Shown here piece by piece: positions 43,563 to 52,887 of a stretch of 64,000 nucleotides of DNA. The translations under genes and the position numbers were made by a program. The stretch is from positions 62,001-126,000 of the forward strand of contig NZ_JAGHZS010000003.1 of NCBI RefSeq assembly GCF_017745275.1. Reading direction: 5' to 3'. This stretch comes from Chitinophaga sp. (GTDB taxonomy: Bacteria; Bacteroidota; Bacteroidia; Chitinophagales; Chitinophagaceae). The first letter of the stretch is position 1. Each line of letters starts with the position of its first letter. Below the pieces are notes generated by a model, which saw only the letters and a list, made by a program, of their open reading frames with translations, was not told the origin of the DNA and made no database searches.

Positions 43563-45193
43563 CACAAAAAGATCAATATAAAAAACTAGGGGATACGCTT
43601 TGGGATATAGCTAATGATTTGAGAGGCGCAATGAATGCGGACGACTTCCGTGATTATATGCTTTCGTTTCTATTCCTCAGGTATTTGTCCTTTAATTACG
43701 AAGAAGCAGCAAAGAAAGAATTAGGAAAAGATTATCCTAAAAGTCTTACTAAGGAAAAAAGGGCGGATTTTATTGTTCCGCCGCCCCTTGAACTTTGGTA
43801 CAGAGATAACAACGGGGATATTAAAGAGTTTGAAGAACAAATGCGTAAAAAAGTACATTATGTTATCAAGCCAAAATACTTATGGAGCAATATCACAGAA
43901 CTGGCACGTACCCAGAATGGCGAATTATTAGAAACACTTCAAAAAGGATTTCGGCATATTGAAAATGAATCGTTCGAGAGCAAGTTTAAGGGCTTGTTTT
44001 CAGAAATCAATCTCAATTCTGAAAAGCTTGGCAAAACGCCCAAAGAAAGAAATAGCACACTTTGCAAGATCATTCAGAAAATTGCAGAAGGCATTGCTGA
44101 TTTTTCTGCAGATACAGATACCCTTGGTGATGCCTATGAATATTTGATTGGAAAGTTTGCAGCAGGTTCAGGCAAGAAAGCAGGTGAATTTTATACACCT
44201 CAACAAATTTCAACCATTCTCTCCCGAATTGTTATATTAGATTCCCAAGATCCTACTACAGGTCCTAAATCGAAATTGGATAAAGTACTTGATTTTGCTT
44301 GTGGTTCAGGGTCTTTATTATTGAATGTACGAACCAAATTAAAAGAAGAAGGCGGTACGATTGGTAAAATTTACGGGCAGGAAAAAAACGTTACTACTTA
44401 CAATCTTGCACGGATGAATATGCTGTTGCACGGTATGAAAGACACCGAGTTTGATATTTTTCACGGTGACACTTTACTTAATCAGTGGGATTTACTCAAT
44501 GAAATGAATCCGAGTAAAAAAATAGAATTTGATGCCGTTGTTGCCAATCCGCCTTTCAGTTTGCGTTGGGAGCCTAACGATACTTTATCAGAAGATTTTC
44601 GTTTTAAAAGTCACGGGTTAGCACCAAAGTCAGCGGCCGATTTTGCTTTTTTATTACACGGATTCCATTTTTTAAGAGACGGGGGGGCAATGGCAATCAT
44701 CTTACCCCATGGTGTGCTATTTCGCGGCGGTGCAGAGGAAAGAATTCGCACCAAACTGTTAAAGGATAACCATATTGATACAGTTATTGGTTTGCCGTCC
44801 AATTTATTCTATTCTACCGGGATTCCTGTTTGTATTTTGGTTTTGAAAAAGTGTAAACGACAGGATGATGTCTTGTTTATCAATGCCTCTGAGCACTATA
44901 AACCTGGGAAAAGGCAAAACTCTTTAGAGGAGGACCATATCAATAAAATTGTTCACGCCTACCAGTTCCGCTCAGAACATATTGAAAGATTTGCACGGAG
45001 AGTGTCAATGGAAGAAATTGAGAAAAATGGCTACAACCTAAATATTTCCAGGTATGTAAGTACATCTGAGGACGAAGTACACATTGACTTAAATGAGGTA
45101 AACAAAAAATTGACTTCAATAAATGAAAAAATAAAGAGGAGCACTGACCAACACAATGAATTCTTAAAGGAGTTGGGACTTCCTCCTATTTAG
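43559..45193 (+). CDS. hsdM: Type I R-M methyltransferase subunit M
   Basis: A 544-aa N6-adenine DNA methyltransferase subunit. The N-terminal helical domain (WDIANDLRGAMNADDFRDYML) is followed by AGEFYTPQQIS, the S-adenosylmethionine motif DFACGSGSLLL (about 245) and the catalytic NPPF motif (VVANPPFS, about 330). With HsdS it protects host sites; with HsdR it forms the restriction complex. It is the last operon gene. Its 3' end overlaps the convergent coiled-coil gene by 8 bp. Confidence 0.96.
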   Translation: MTQKDQYKKLGDTLWDIANDLRGAMNADDFRDYMLSFLFLRYLSFNYEEAAKKELGKDYPKSLTKEKRADFIVPPPLELWYRDNNGDIKEFEEQMRKKVHYVIKPKYLWSNITELARTQNGELLETLQKGFRHIENESFESKFKGLFSEINLNSEKLGKTPKERNSTLCKIIQKIAEGIADFSADTDTLGDAYEYLIGKFAAGSGKKAGEFYTPQQISTILSRIVILDSQDPTTGPKSKLDKVLDFACGSGSLLLNVRTKLKEEGGTIGKIYGQEKNVTTYNLARMNMLLHGMKDTEFDIFHGDTLLNQWDLLNEMNPSKKIEFDAVVANPPFSLRWEPNDTLSEDFRFKSHGLAPKSAADFAFLLHGFHFLRDGGAMAIILPHGVLFRGGAEERIRTKLLKDNHIDTVIGLPSNLFYSTGIPVCILVLKKCKRQDDVLFINASEHYKPGKRQNSLEEDHINKIVHAYQFRSEHIERFARRVSMEEIEKNGYNLNISRYVSTSEDEVHIDLNEVNKKLTSINEKIKRSTDQHNEFLKELGLPPI

Positions 45194-45803
45194 CACCGGC
45201 CCTTTGACGAAGCTGCTCGGCTTCCGCTTCTTTCCGGTTTGCTTCGTCGAGCATTTCCAGGCGGCGGTGCTTTTCCTCTTCTTTCGAAAGCACGCTATCT
45301 CGAAAAAAGTCGGGCTGCGCCCGTTGTAAACTATCTGTGAAGTGCAGCAGACGGGCCACCTGGCTATTATCGAAAAGTTTGAGGTAACGGTATTTTGTAT
45401 CATTGTCACGGAAATCGCCCAACCGGGAAGCGGTGAGATACCACCCGGTGCTTACAAGGCATAACATGAGGAATAAGCCTACCGACGCCCAGGCAACCTT
45501 GGGGAAATGATGATGGTGATTTTGCACCTGCGGCCGGGAAAGGGCAGTGATTGTGTCCCGCAATGTCCGGTCCAGGCGCTGGTGCAGATTTGACTGCTCA
45601 GGTAGTTGGATTAATAATTGATTTATGGGACCTCCGGCTTGGGTGAGGTGATTGAGCGCGCCTTTTAATGCAGATAACTGCCCCAAAGTTTCCTGCAAGG
45701 CGCTGATTTGTTGGGCATGCTGTTCTAATTTATTCGTGTGACCTTCGCTGATCTCGGTCAGGGTAGTCAAAAGATTCTCATTCATGGTTTGAATTTTTGG
45801 CAT
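45186..45803 (-). CDS. Coiled-coil, single-span membrane protein of the mobilization remnant
   Basis: A 205-aa protein without a recognised family. Residues about 10-95 are coiled-coil-like (EISEGHTNKLEQHAQQISAL and onward), a His cluster (NHHHHFP) precedes one transmembrane helix at about 103-123 (VAWASVGLFLMLCLVSTGWYL), and the C-terminal about 60 residues are highly charged (KEEEKHRRLEMLDEANRKEA). It starts 18 bp after the relaxase remnant on the same strand, the position of accessory mobilization proteins, so a role in DNA transfer is a reasonable guess only. It looks intact. Confidence 0.65.
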   Translation of the reverse strand: MPKIQTMNENLLTTLTEISEGHTNKLEQHAQQISALQETLGQLSALKGALNHLTQAGGPINQLLIQLPEQSNLHQRLDRTLRDTITALSRPQVQNHHHHFPKVAWASVGLFLMLCLVSTGWYLTASRLGDFRDNDTKYRYLKLFDNSQVARLLHFTDSLQRAQPDFFRDSVLSKEEEKHRRLEMLDEANRKEAEAEQLRQRAGAK

Positions 45804-45821
45804 TTAAAATACTGTTCTGGT

Positions 45822-46605
45822 CTAGCGCAGTTTTTTACGCTTCTTCTTTTTACGAGCTTCGCGTAACAAGTCAGGGTTAACACCCTGCGGTACGTACTCC
45901 GGCTTCATAAGATCAGAAAGCAGGTTACCGGTTGATTGCAGCAGTATATTTTCTAGTTCCTGGGCCAGTTGACTGGCTGGATTCGACGCATTAGGAACAC
46001 CCCGCCCGGACAACCGTATTGGGTTCGTCGCTTCTATAACCTGAATTGGATTTTGCCGCTGACCCTGTGAAAGCGTCTTTTCAAGGTTGCCCAATGAGAA
46101 GTTTCGGTCTACTTTGCTACCCTTGAAGACATCCTTCTCCAGGCGAAAACTGATGCCTTGCCGCTCCTGGGTCTGACCTTTAAACTTGTACAGTACCTCA
46201 ATGCCATAAGTCTTGAGGCGAGCTTCCAGCTCTTCCAGGTTCCGGCATTTCGGGAGGCTTTCCATGATAGCCGTATAGATTTTGTAACGGTTGGCTTCGG
46301 ACTGGTCGAGTGCTTCCTGGTGAGTGAGGGCCAGGTTTTTCCTTTCGGCTACGATGAGCCCGTGTTTCAGGGTAAGCTTTTGGGCGGCCTTTTTTCCTCT
46401 CAACCCGATATGGTTGTCTTTGATACTCCGGGCGTCGTTGTTCACCATATTAGCGATGAGATGCACATGCAGGTGCGCTTTGTCAGTATGTTTGGTAATG
46501 GCAAACTGGGTATTGGAGATGCCAATTTCCTGCAGGTACTCCCTTGCGATGGCAACGATCCTGGAATCCTCCGGCTTTTCATGGGGAGCAAAAAAGGTGA
46601 AAGGT
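45822..46605 (-). pseudogene. 5'-truncated relaxase / mobilization nuclease
   Basis: The frame runs from the right with no start codon. It begins inside conserved relaxase sequence (FAPHEKPEDSRIVAIAREYL), then AITKHTDKAHLHVHLIAN, with the three-histidine HxHxH metal motif, and about 200 further residues to a basic tail (REARKKKKRKKLR). The N-terminal catalytic tyrosine region is missing. The break falls beside the terminator hairpin of the next chromosomal gene, and an in-frame TAA lies just beyond. An internal GTG at 46466 could start a 214-aa fragment, but it would lack nicking activity. Confidence 0.8.
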
Positions 46606-46633
46606 TTCAGGCAATGCGCCTGAAACCTTTTTT
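46600..46633 (-). terminator. Terminator of the alpha/beta hydrolase gene, at the island edge
   Basis: AAAGGTTTCAGGC pairs with GCCTGAAACCTTT around a 5-nt loop, with A/T tracts on both flanks. It lies 33 nt past the hydrolase stop codon and marks the junction with the truncated relaxase. Confidence 0.8.
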
Positions 46634-46665
46634 AATTAGCCCGGAATCAGGTTAGTGGAACATCA

Positions 46666-47532
46666 TCATGGTTGCTTTAAAAAGTCGGTGATCAGTTGCA
46701 ATACCTCATCAAAATTTGTTTCAAGCACCCAATGGCTGCCATCAAGAATATACACCTGTGCATCAGGTAAATCTTTCTTGTAGCAGAAAGCCTCCTCCAC
46801 GTTAAAAAACGGATCATATTTGCCCCATATAATGAGGGCGCGGGGTTGATGAACACGGAAATACTCCTGGAAGACGGGGAACATTTTTATATGATTCTTA
46901 TAATCACAGTTCAATTCATATTGCATATCAATATTGCCGGGCCTTTTCATCGATTCCCAATCAAGCATCCATAATTCAGGACTTAAAGTGGGGAGCAATT
47001 CTTCCTGTAATCCGGCCGTGTATTGCCACTTCACGCCTTCCTCACTCAGGAATGCGTAAAGTTGTTCTTTTGTTTCAGGCGTCGGGTTTTCCCAATAAGC
47101 TCTCATTTCATCCCATATCCCGCGAACACCTTCTTCGTATGCGTTACCGCTTTGGACAATTATTCCTTCGATTTTTTCAGGATGATTTACACATAGCCGG
47201 AGGCCAACAGGAGCGCCATAGTCATGAAGATAAATGGTGAATGTCTTTAGATTGATCTCATCCGTAAACTTGTTTATATAAGCGGAGATATTCGCAAATG
47301 AATATTCAAATTGATCTTTAGCCGGAAAAGCGCTGAAGCCAAAACCGGGAAAGTCCGGCGCCACCATGTGATACCTGTCTGATAAGGCGATCATCAGATT
47401 TTTGAACATGATGGATGATGTGGGGAAACCAGGTAATAGCAGTAGGGATGGGCTTGTACGATCTCCGGCCTCCCGGTAGAAGATATCGATCCCATCAACA
47501 TTAATTGACCTGTTAAAAATCTGGCTACTCAT
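46666..47532 (-). CDS. Alpha/beta hydrolase (epoxide hydrolase/dehalogenase-like)
   Basis: A 288-aa alpha/beta-hydrolase-fold enzyme starting at ATG 47532 (MSSQIF); the frame opens earlier at 47601 without support. It has LLLPGFPTSS for the oxyanion region and AIYLHDYGAPVG-type text (TIYLHDYGAPVGLRL) with Asp as nucleophile, as in epoxide hydrolases and haloalkane dehalogenases. A cap region follows, then WGKYDPFF, and the catalytic His is in DGSHWVLE. An Asp nucleophile makes epoxide or C-halogen hydrolysis more likely than ester cleavage. Probably cytoplasmic; no operon partner. Confidence 0.88.
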   Translation of the reverse strand: MSSQIFNRSINVDGIDIFYREAGDRTSPSLLLLPGFPTSSIMFKNLMIALSDRYHMVAPDFPGFGFSAFPAKDQFEYSFANISAYINKFTDEINLKTFTIYLHDYGAPVGLRLCVNHPEKIEGIIVQSGNAYEEGVRGIWDEMRAYWENPTPETKEQLYAFLSEEGVKWQYTAGLQEELLPTLSPELWMLDWESMKRPGNIDMQYELNCDYKNHIKMFPVFQEYFRVHQPRALIIWGKYDPFFNVEEAFCYKKDLPDAQVYILDGSHWVLETNFDEVLQLITDFLKQP

Positions 47533-47635
47533 ATTTGTGGACCGATCAAAGATTGTGCCCCTGGGTGGCGTATGTTTAAGCCCGGTACCTTGCAAGGTCA
47601 ATCGCTATCCCTCTTTAAAGTATTCGCTTTTCAGG

Positions 47636-47667
47636 CAAAAAGGTTCAGCTATTACTGAACCTTTTTT
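47636..47667 (-). terminator. Terminator after the lipoprotein gene
   Basis: AAAAAAGGTTCAG, loop CTATTA, CTGAACCTTTTTT: symmetrical and strong, 104 nt past the stop of the minus-strand lipoprotein gene. Confidence 0.85.
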
Positions 47668-47771
47668 CATTTCAATCATCTTAGGTTTTTGAGAACAAAG
47701 ACTAAGGGGCCACGCGTCGTTGATACTAATTTTTTGGGGCTCGCAACATGGATATTCATCTAACACTAACA

Positions 47772-49046
47772 TCATATTCTCCTTTTTAGCCTGAACTGGC
47801 CGGAGATTTCTTTTTTCGGGGGATTATAACTTCCGTTCTGATACCACAGTTCAGCCGTGAAACGGCCTTCTACATATCCTCCAACGGGTTCATATTTTGT
47901 AATGGTAACACTGCCGGATGAGTAGTGTTCATCACACTTGAAACAGGGCTGCATATTAGTAGCCCAGTCCCATTCTTCGGGGCCCTGGAACATAATATAG
48001 GCTTTGTCATCCTCTTCTCCGTAAGGATAGCTTTTAGTCCCAAATGAATCACCCAGGAGGCGAATCAGAATGCCATCGCTGTTATCCATTTCGGCGCGCA
48101 ATAAAAAGTTGTCTGCTTCCAATACCATGCACTCACCTATGCAGCTGCCAATTTTGTTTTGATGTATCACGCCGTCCAGGGTATAAGTCACAAATTCATC
48201 TTCTGAAATGGTAATGGGCAATGTGAACATAGCCAGGCTGCTATAGTCTTTTGTGTTGGCATTCCATATGGGTAATATGGCACTGATGAAAATTGGGTTG
48301 AGCGATGGTATGGCTGGAGGCGCTGTATACGTACAATTTATTCCGGATGGCTGTATAGCGCCGGTTCCTACGGCCAGCTCCCATTCTATGCGGGGTATAT
48401 TTGCCGTGATATAATATTCTACCAAATCTCCGATGGTCGCTTCTCTCCCCAGAAATTCATCCAGGTTTTCATAAGTCATAATTTTTAATTGTGCTTTTTC
48501 GCCGGGTTTTATAATATCCTTATCAGTTATTATCTTTATCCTTTCAAGGAAAGTCCAGTCACTAAAGTGAGTTGTTTGTGCAGTCAGGGTGTGTTGGACT
48601 TTATTATATTCAGTGTTCATTACCACGTGAAAATACCCCTCCCTATCCTGATAGGCTAAGCTTAGTTGATTGATATTGGTGCCAACCAGGTCTGAATCAT
48701 TATAGGTAAATACAAGGGTCACTGGTTTGGTAAAAGAAACATTTTCCGGTAAAAGCCGGTAGCAGGGCTGCTTTGTGCCGGGTAGTGTATTTGTAACGGG
48801 CTGTATACTAAAATCAACCGATGTAGTAACTGCACCCGGAGGGATGATCATCCTGATCTTTCCATCGGCAGTGGAAATACTGCCGCCTTCGGGACCAATT
48901 TTTTTAACAATGGCAGCACCTTTTGGGGTGCCAAATGGTCGTTTTACGGCTCTGGCAGTTGTTTGGAGGCTGTTATCTGAATTTTTTTTACAGGAGATGT
49001 TTAACAGACAACAACAAACAATAGCAAGGATTAATGTAAGTTTCAT
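47772..49046 (-). CDS. Lipoprotein with ZU5-like domain
   Basis: A 424-aa surface or periplasmic lipoprotein. The N-terminus is a type II signal peptide with lipobox LNISC (Cys at about 19) followed by KK. Residues about 50-165 look like a ZU5-type beta-domain: GPEGGSISTADGKIRMIIPPGA, then FSIQPVTN, NVSFTKPVTLVFTY and a closing TTHFSDWTFL. The rest is beta-rich without recognised motifs and has a Cys pair (CFKC, about 380). Function unknown. It is divergent from the LytS-type kinase gene 174 bp away, so it could be a target of that system (inference). Confidence 0.75.
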   Translation of the reverse strand: MKLTLILAIVCCCLLNISCKKNSDNSLQTTARAVKRPFGTPKGAAIVKKIGPEGGSISTADGKIRMIIPPGAVTTSVDFSIQPVTNTLPGTKQPCYRLLPENVSFTKPVTLVFTYNDSDLVGTNINQLSLAYQDREGYFHVVMNTEYNKVQHTLTAQTTHFSDWTFLERIKIITDKDIIKPGEKAQLKIMTYENLDEFLGREATIGDLVEYYITANIPRIEWELAVGTGAIQPSGINCTYTAPPAIPSLNPIFISAILPIWNANTKDYSSLAMFTLPITISEDEFVTYTLDGVIHQNKIGSCIGECMVLEADNFLLRAEMDNSDGILIRLLGDSFGTKSYPYGEEDDKAYIMFQGPEEWDWATNMQPCFKCDEHYSSGSVTITKYEPVGGYVEGRFTAELWYQNGSYNPPKKEISGQFRLKRRI

Positions 49047-49220
49047 ATCTACGTTAAAATGATAATGTTGTAAAAGCGAAGCAAAGAAACTAAAGCAAGA
49101 TTGCAGGAGACAGGAGATAATGATTGAGCAGTCACATTTGATGTTTTAATGGTAGATTTTTTGACTGAATCCTTTTTGACAGATAAAGAAAAAGAGTAAG
49201 AACCAGTTATTTTGAAAAGT

Positions 49221-50306
49221 ATGTCTGCAGCACGTCAACCCCATATTATTACACAACTGCTTAAAAACAAACTTACCAACAATGATGTAAGGGTACTTTT
49301 CATTGTATTACCTTATTACTTTGTACTTGGCTTTATTATTTGGGGGAAAACATACATATACGACCTCCATATATTTTTGATTACTATCATGGTAACCCTG
49401 GTGATATGGCCATCTTCCTGGTATATACATTCAAATGTTGGCTATGTTATCCGGAGTTTTTTCCCAGAGATCAGCCAAACAACCAGGCGAGTATTGGTAA
49501 CCCTGGCTGTCTTTATCCCGATTACCATCTTTATTAATTACCTGGTACTATTATTATGTTGCGAGCTTGCAGGTGTTCCCTATAAATCAGATAAGTTTAT
49601 GGAGATGACGATTGCGGGTTTAATACTGAATATGTTGGCTACTGCAGTATTTGAATCAACCTTCCTCTTAAAAAGATGGAAAACTTCTGTACTGGAAGCA
49701 GAGGATCTTAAAAAGGCATATTTACAAAGTGAGTTAGATAACCTTAAGTCGCAAGTAAATCCGCATTTCCTGTTTAACTCTTTAAACTCTTTATCCGCCT
49801 TAATTACGGAGGATGCGGAAAAAGCAGAACAATTTCTTCGCGAGATGAGCCGGGTATATCGTTATTTGTTACAAAATAACGAGCGTGAACTTACGCCAGT
49901 AGAAGTGGAGCTAACGTTTGTTCGTTCTTATTATCATCTCCTGAAAACAAGGTATGAAAGTGCCATCCAGTTGGATATTCATATTTCGGATGAATACCTG
50001 GATTATCTGATTCCTCCCCTCACACTACAAATGCTGATTGAAAATGCGGTAAAGCATAATACACTCATGGAAACACATCCACTGATCATTGAGTTGTATA
50101 GTGATCAGGATGGACAGTTAGTAGTGAGTAATAACCTGCAGCCGAAAGCAGGAGTGATTGAATCTAATAAAATAGGACTTAAAAACATTCAAAAGAAGTA
50201 TCAGTTATTAGTTCAGCAAGAACTAATAATCGACATAAGTGACCGTCTTTTTACGGTTAAACTGCCATTAATAAAACCAGCAAAATATGAGGATAGTCAT
50301 CATTGA
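49221..50306 (+). CDS. LytS-type sensor histidine kinase
   Basis: A 361-aa membrane kinase of the His_kinase/LytS family. About four transmembrane helices fill residues 25-160. The phospho-acceptor motif is QVNPHFLFNSLNSLSALI (about 180-195), and the ATPase part has LQMLIENAVKHN and the short G box typical of this family. ATG 49221 is preferred over a TTG at 49212. It overlaps the following response regulator by 20 bp, so the two form a classical LytS/LytR pair. Signal unknown. Confidence 0.92.
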   Translation: MSAARQPHIITQLLKNKLTNNDVRVLFIVLPYYFVLGFIIWGKTYIYDLHIFLITIMVTLVIWPSSWYIHSNVGYVIRSFFPEISQTTRRVLVTLAVFIPITIFINYLVLLLCCELAGVPYKSDKFMEMTIAGLILNMLATAVFESTFLLKRWKTSVLEAEDLKKAYLQSELDNLKSQVNPHFLFNSLNSLSALITEDAEKAEQFLREMSRVYRYLLQNNERELTPVEVELTFVRSYYHLLKTRYESAIQLDIHISDEYLDYLIPPLTLQMLIENAVKHNTLMETHPLIIELYSDQDGQLVVSNNLQPKAGVIESNKIGLKNIQKKYQLLVQQELIIDISDRLFTVKLPLIKPAKYEDSHH

Positions 50307-51063
50307 AGATGAGAACCTGGCGATTAAGCGTTTGTCCAAACTGTTGATAGATACGGAAAAAGAGTTACAAATTGAAGCGACGCTGAAAAGCATCGTAGAG
50401 AGTGTTCAATGGTTTAAAGAGAATCCTGCCCCGGATTTAATTTTTATGGATATTGAGCTGGCAGATGGACAAAGTTTTGAAATTTTTCATCAGATAACGA
50501 TTAAATGCCCCATCATTTTTACGACTTCGTATGATCAATATGCATTGAAAGCATTTGAAGTAAATAGTATTGACTATTTATTAAAACCGATAGAGCCGGC
50601 GGATCTGCAACGGTCGTTAGATAAGTATGTACAAATAAAAAAGTTGTATGCGGGCCAGGTTACCTCTCCTATTGATGTAACCCGGTTGCTAAGTGATTTA
50701 CAGCAAAAAATAGGACCTAAATATTATAGAAGCCGCTTCCTGGTGAAATCGGGAGCGAAGATGGTGAGTATTGAAACCACAGAAATTGCCTATTTTTTCC
50801 GCGAAGGGCGGATCACTTTCTTTAAAACATTTGAGAACCGGAAGTTTATAGCAGATTATACGCTTGATAAGATAGAAGAAATGTTGGAGCCGGGCTCCTT
50901 TTTCCGCATTAACCGCTCCTGTTTGGTGGCCACCAGGTCGATACAAACAGTGGAGCTTTTTTTCGGCAACCGACTGGAGCTGCAATTAATGCCCTCTTTT
51001 GATGGAGATGCCGTTGTAAGCAGGGATAAGGCTGGCGAGTTTAAAGAGTGGATGGGAAAATAG
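50287..51063 (+). CDS. LytTR-family response regulator
   Basis: A 258-aa two-domain regulator. The receiver domain (1-120) has the acidic pocket EDEN, phospho-acceptor Asp in LIFMDIELADG and the Lys in YLLKPIEP. The C-terminal LytTR DNA-binding domain begins about 150 (RFLVKSGAKMVSIETTEIAYF) and includes FFRINRSCLV. It is translated from within the end of the kinase gene (20-bp overlap), which assures coupled synthesis. Targets may include the divergent lipoprotein or the cytochrome gene downstream (inference). Confidence 0.94.
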   Translation: MRIVIIEDENLAIKRLSKLLIDTEKELQIEATLKSIVESVQWFKENPAPDLIFMDIELADGQSFEIFHQITIKCPIIFTTSYDQYALKAFEVNSIDYLLKPIEPADLQRSLDKYVQIKKLYAGQVTSPIDVTRLLSDLQQKIGPKYYRSRFLVKSGAKMVSIETTEIAYFFREGRITFFKTFENRKFIADYTLDKIEEMLEPGSFFRINRSCLVATRSIQTVELFFGNRLELQLMPSFDGDAVVSRDKAGEFKEWMGK

Positions 51064-51154
51064 GTAGATCCGGTTCAGGCGTTAAAAAATGCTGTTCAGT
51101 AGCTTATAAAGGCCATTCAGACATGATGTCTATAAAAATCATAGGATGGAGAAA

Positions 51155-51162
51155 TAATTTTG
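51155..51162 (+). promoter_or_regulatory. -7 box of the cytochrome c gene
   Basis: TAATTTTG matches TAnnTTTG 31 nt before the ATG at 51194. No clear -33 element. Confidence 0.45.
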
Positions 51163-51193
51163 TATTCATTTTCAATTATTTAAAGCCCCCCTT

Positions 51194-51781
51194 ATGATTA
51201 AATCAAGACTAGCGTTTTTGATGTCTGCTGTGGTATTGGCGAGTTTTTTTTTCTCATGCGGCACTAACCCGGAGAAAAATGAACATGCCGGTAATACAGC
51301 CCCCGCAACTGATTCCGCACAACTGTTAAAGCAAGGTGATTACCTGGTAGCTATTATGGGATGTAATGATTGTCATTCGCCCAAGCGCCTTGGTCCTAAA
51401 GGCCCTGAAATTATTCCTGAAGCTATGTTATCTGGATATCCCGCCAACCGCCCGGTTGCCGCTTATGATACTGCACTGGCGAAAAGAGGAATTGCGCAAT
51501 TCAATGAAGATATGACTGCTGCTGCCGGTCCCTGGGGAATTAGCTTTGCCGGTAATCTCACGAGTGATGATACCGGTATTGGTAACTGGACCCTGGATGC
51601 CTTTAAAAATGCGATGCGTCATGGCCGGTTTAAAGGAAGTGAGAATGGCCGTATCCTGCTGCCGCCAATGCCCTGGGTGAATTACTCCCGTTTAACCGAT
51701 GATGATGCAGCTGCAATCTTTGCGTATTTAAAAAGTACCAAGCCGGTTAAAAACGTTGCTCCCGCACCCGTGCATTTTTAA
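51194..51781 (+). CDS. c-type cytochrome lipoprotein
   Basis: A 195-aa exported electron carrier. The N-terminus is a lipoprotein signal (VLASFFFSCGT; lipid-modified Cys at about 22). One haem-binding motif CNDCH occurs at about 56-60, after GDYLVAIMG. The distal ligand is probably the Met of LLPPMPWVNYSRL near 155-160, followed by LTDDDAAAIFAYLKS, the usual C-terminal helix of class I cytochromes. It would be anchored in the periplasm. No oxidase or dehydrogenase partner is adjacent. Confidence 0.88.
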   Translation: MIKSRLAFLMSAVVLASFFFSCGTNPEKNEHAGNTAPATDSAQLLKQGDYLVAIMGCNDCHSPKRLGPKGPEIIPEAMLSGYPANRPVAAYDTALAKRGIAQFNEDMTAAAGPWGISFAGNLTSDDTGIGNWTLDAFKNAMRHGRFKGSENGRILLPPMPWVNYSRLTDDDAAAIFAYLKSTKPVKNVAPAPVHF

Positions 51782-52083
51782 TCAGAGCTATTATGTTATT
51801 GAAACGAGGATGCCTGAAGAGGATATCCTCGTTTTGTATTTTGGAATCTCAAGTACGTAAGCTATCACATCGTTTTGTCAATACCAGGGTAGCTTTACCG
51901 GAAGCTAAAAAGTAGATGTTTCCAGATATAATTTGGTAATTTTTCCCTGTTTATATGCTAATGTATATTTAAATTGCTGTAAGTATTAGGATATCTATAA
52001 AACCGACGCATTTCTCCCCTAAAATGTCTCATTCTCCCCTCGCCCCCAAAATCTATCTCTACTAATTTTATAAAAAAAAGATC
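51782..52083. other. 302-bp intergenic region
   Basis: Contains the cytochrome terminator at 51802-51836 and then AT-rich sequence up to the reductase gene. No gene, repeat or clear promoter box is recognised in the right part. Confidence 0.5.
51802..51836 (+). terminator. Terminator after cytochrome c
   Basis: AAACGAGGAT pairs with ATCCTCGTTT around a 13-nt loop, then TTGTATTTT. Confidence 0.75.
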
Positions 52084-52650
52084 ATGAGAAAGATTATCGT
52101 TACCGAATTCATCACCCTTGACGGTGTAATGGAAGCACCTGGTGGCAATGAAACCACTCACCCTCACGCCGGTTGGCAATTTCTATACAATGCACCGGAA
52201 ACAGGTAAATACAAAGTAGAAGAGCTGGCATCTGTAGATGCGCTGCTATTGGGAAGAAAAACGTATGACATATTTGCCGGCTATTGGCCCCATCAAACAG
52301 GTAAAGAGTTTGCTGATCCGATAAATAACCTGCCTAAATACGTGGTATCAAAACATCTGGAAAAAGCGGAATGGAACAACAGTCATATTCTTCGGGACGT
52401 AGCCAAAGAAGTAGCCGCGTTAAAGAATACGAAGGGCGGTGATATCCTCGTTTATGGCAGCGCCACCCTCGTTAAAGCATTGCTGCATCACGACCTGGTG
52501 GACGAATTGCGGTTAATGGTATTTCCTGTTTCTATTGGCGGAGGATTAAGGATTTTTGATGACAACCGGGAAATGAAAAAATATGAATTGAAATATTCAC
52601 AAGTGACCGATAAAGGTGTACTTATTCTCGAGTACCAGCCGATACGTTGA
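52084..52650 (+). CDS. Dihydrofolate reductase family protein (RibD C-terminal type)
   Basis: A 188-aa Rossmann-like reductase. It begins with the strand MRKIIVTEFITLDGVMEAPGG, has LLLGRKTYDIFAGYWPH (about 56-72), the nucleotide-binding GGDILVYGSATLVKALL (about 118-134), and the ending FPVSIGGGLRIFDD. These are the hallmarks of the RibD_C/YyaP family, small NADPH-dependent reductases of unknown substrate, common as single genes. No riboflavin or folate genes are nearby. A palindrome overlaps its stop codon. Confidence 0.88.
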   Translation: MRKIIVTEFITLDGVMEAPGGNETTHPHAGWQFLYNAPETGKYKVEELASVDALLLGRKTYDIFAGYWPHQTGKEFADPINNLPKYVVSKHLEKAEWNNSHILRDVAKEVAALKNTKGGDILVYGSATLVKALLHHDLVDELRLMVFPVSIGGGLRIFDDNREMKKYELKYSQVTDKGVLILEYQPIR

Positions 52651-52666
52651 TAAACGCATCGGCTGG
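52635..52666 (+). terminator. Hairpin overlapping the reductase stop codon
   Basis: CCAGCCGAT-A-CGTT, loop GATA, AACG-C-ATCGGCTGG. The TGA stop (52648-52650) lies in the loop. The T tract is missing, so termination strength is uncertain. Confidence 0.5.
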
Positions 52667-52887
52667 CACTAGACATTTATTCATTCCTTATTCAGCCCTC
52701 CCCATCTTAACCTCTTTTCTTGCTAATAATTTAAGAGAGTTAATTAAACTTTGCGTAGTCATTATCGTCTATTTGCAACAACTGAAATAATCAATTATCT
52801 TTATTTCAGGCAAAAATTAACCAGCAAAGACTTAATGAACTAGTTTAGATGTAATGTAAAATTTCAGACTTTTAATTAGAAAAAACA

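Noticed and set aside
35976..46640. A right-end repeat of the tRNA-Asn 3' end bounding the island
   Set aside because: I looked near 46600-47770 for the CCAGCAGGGGGAGC end and found no copy.
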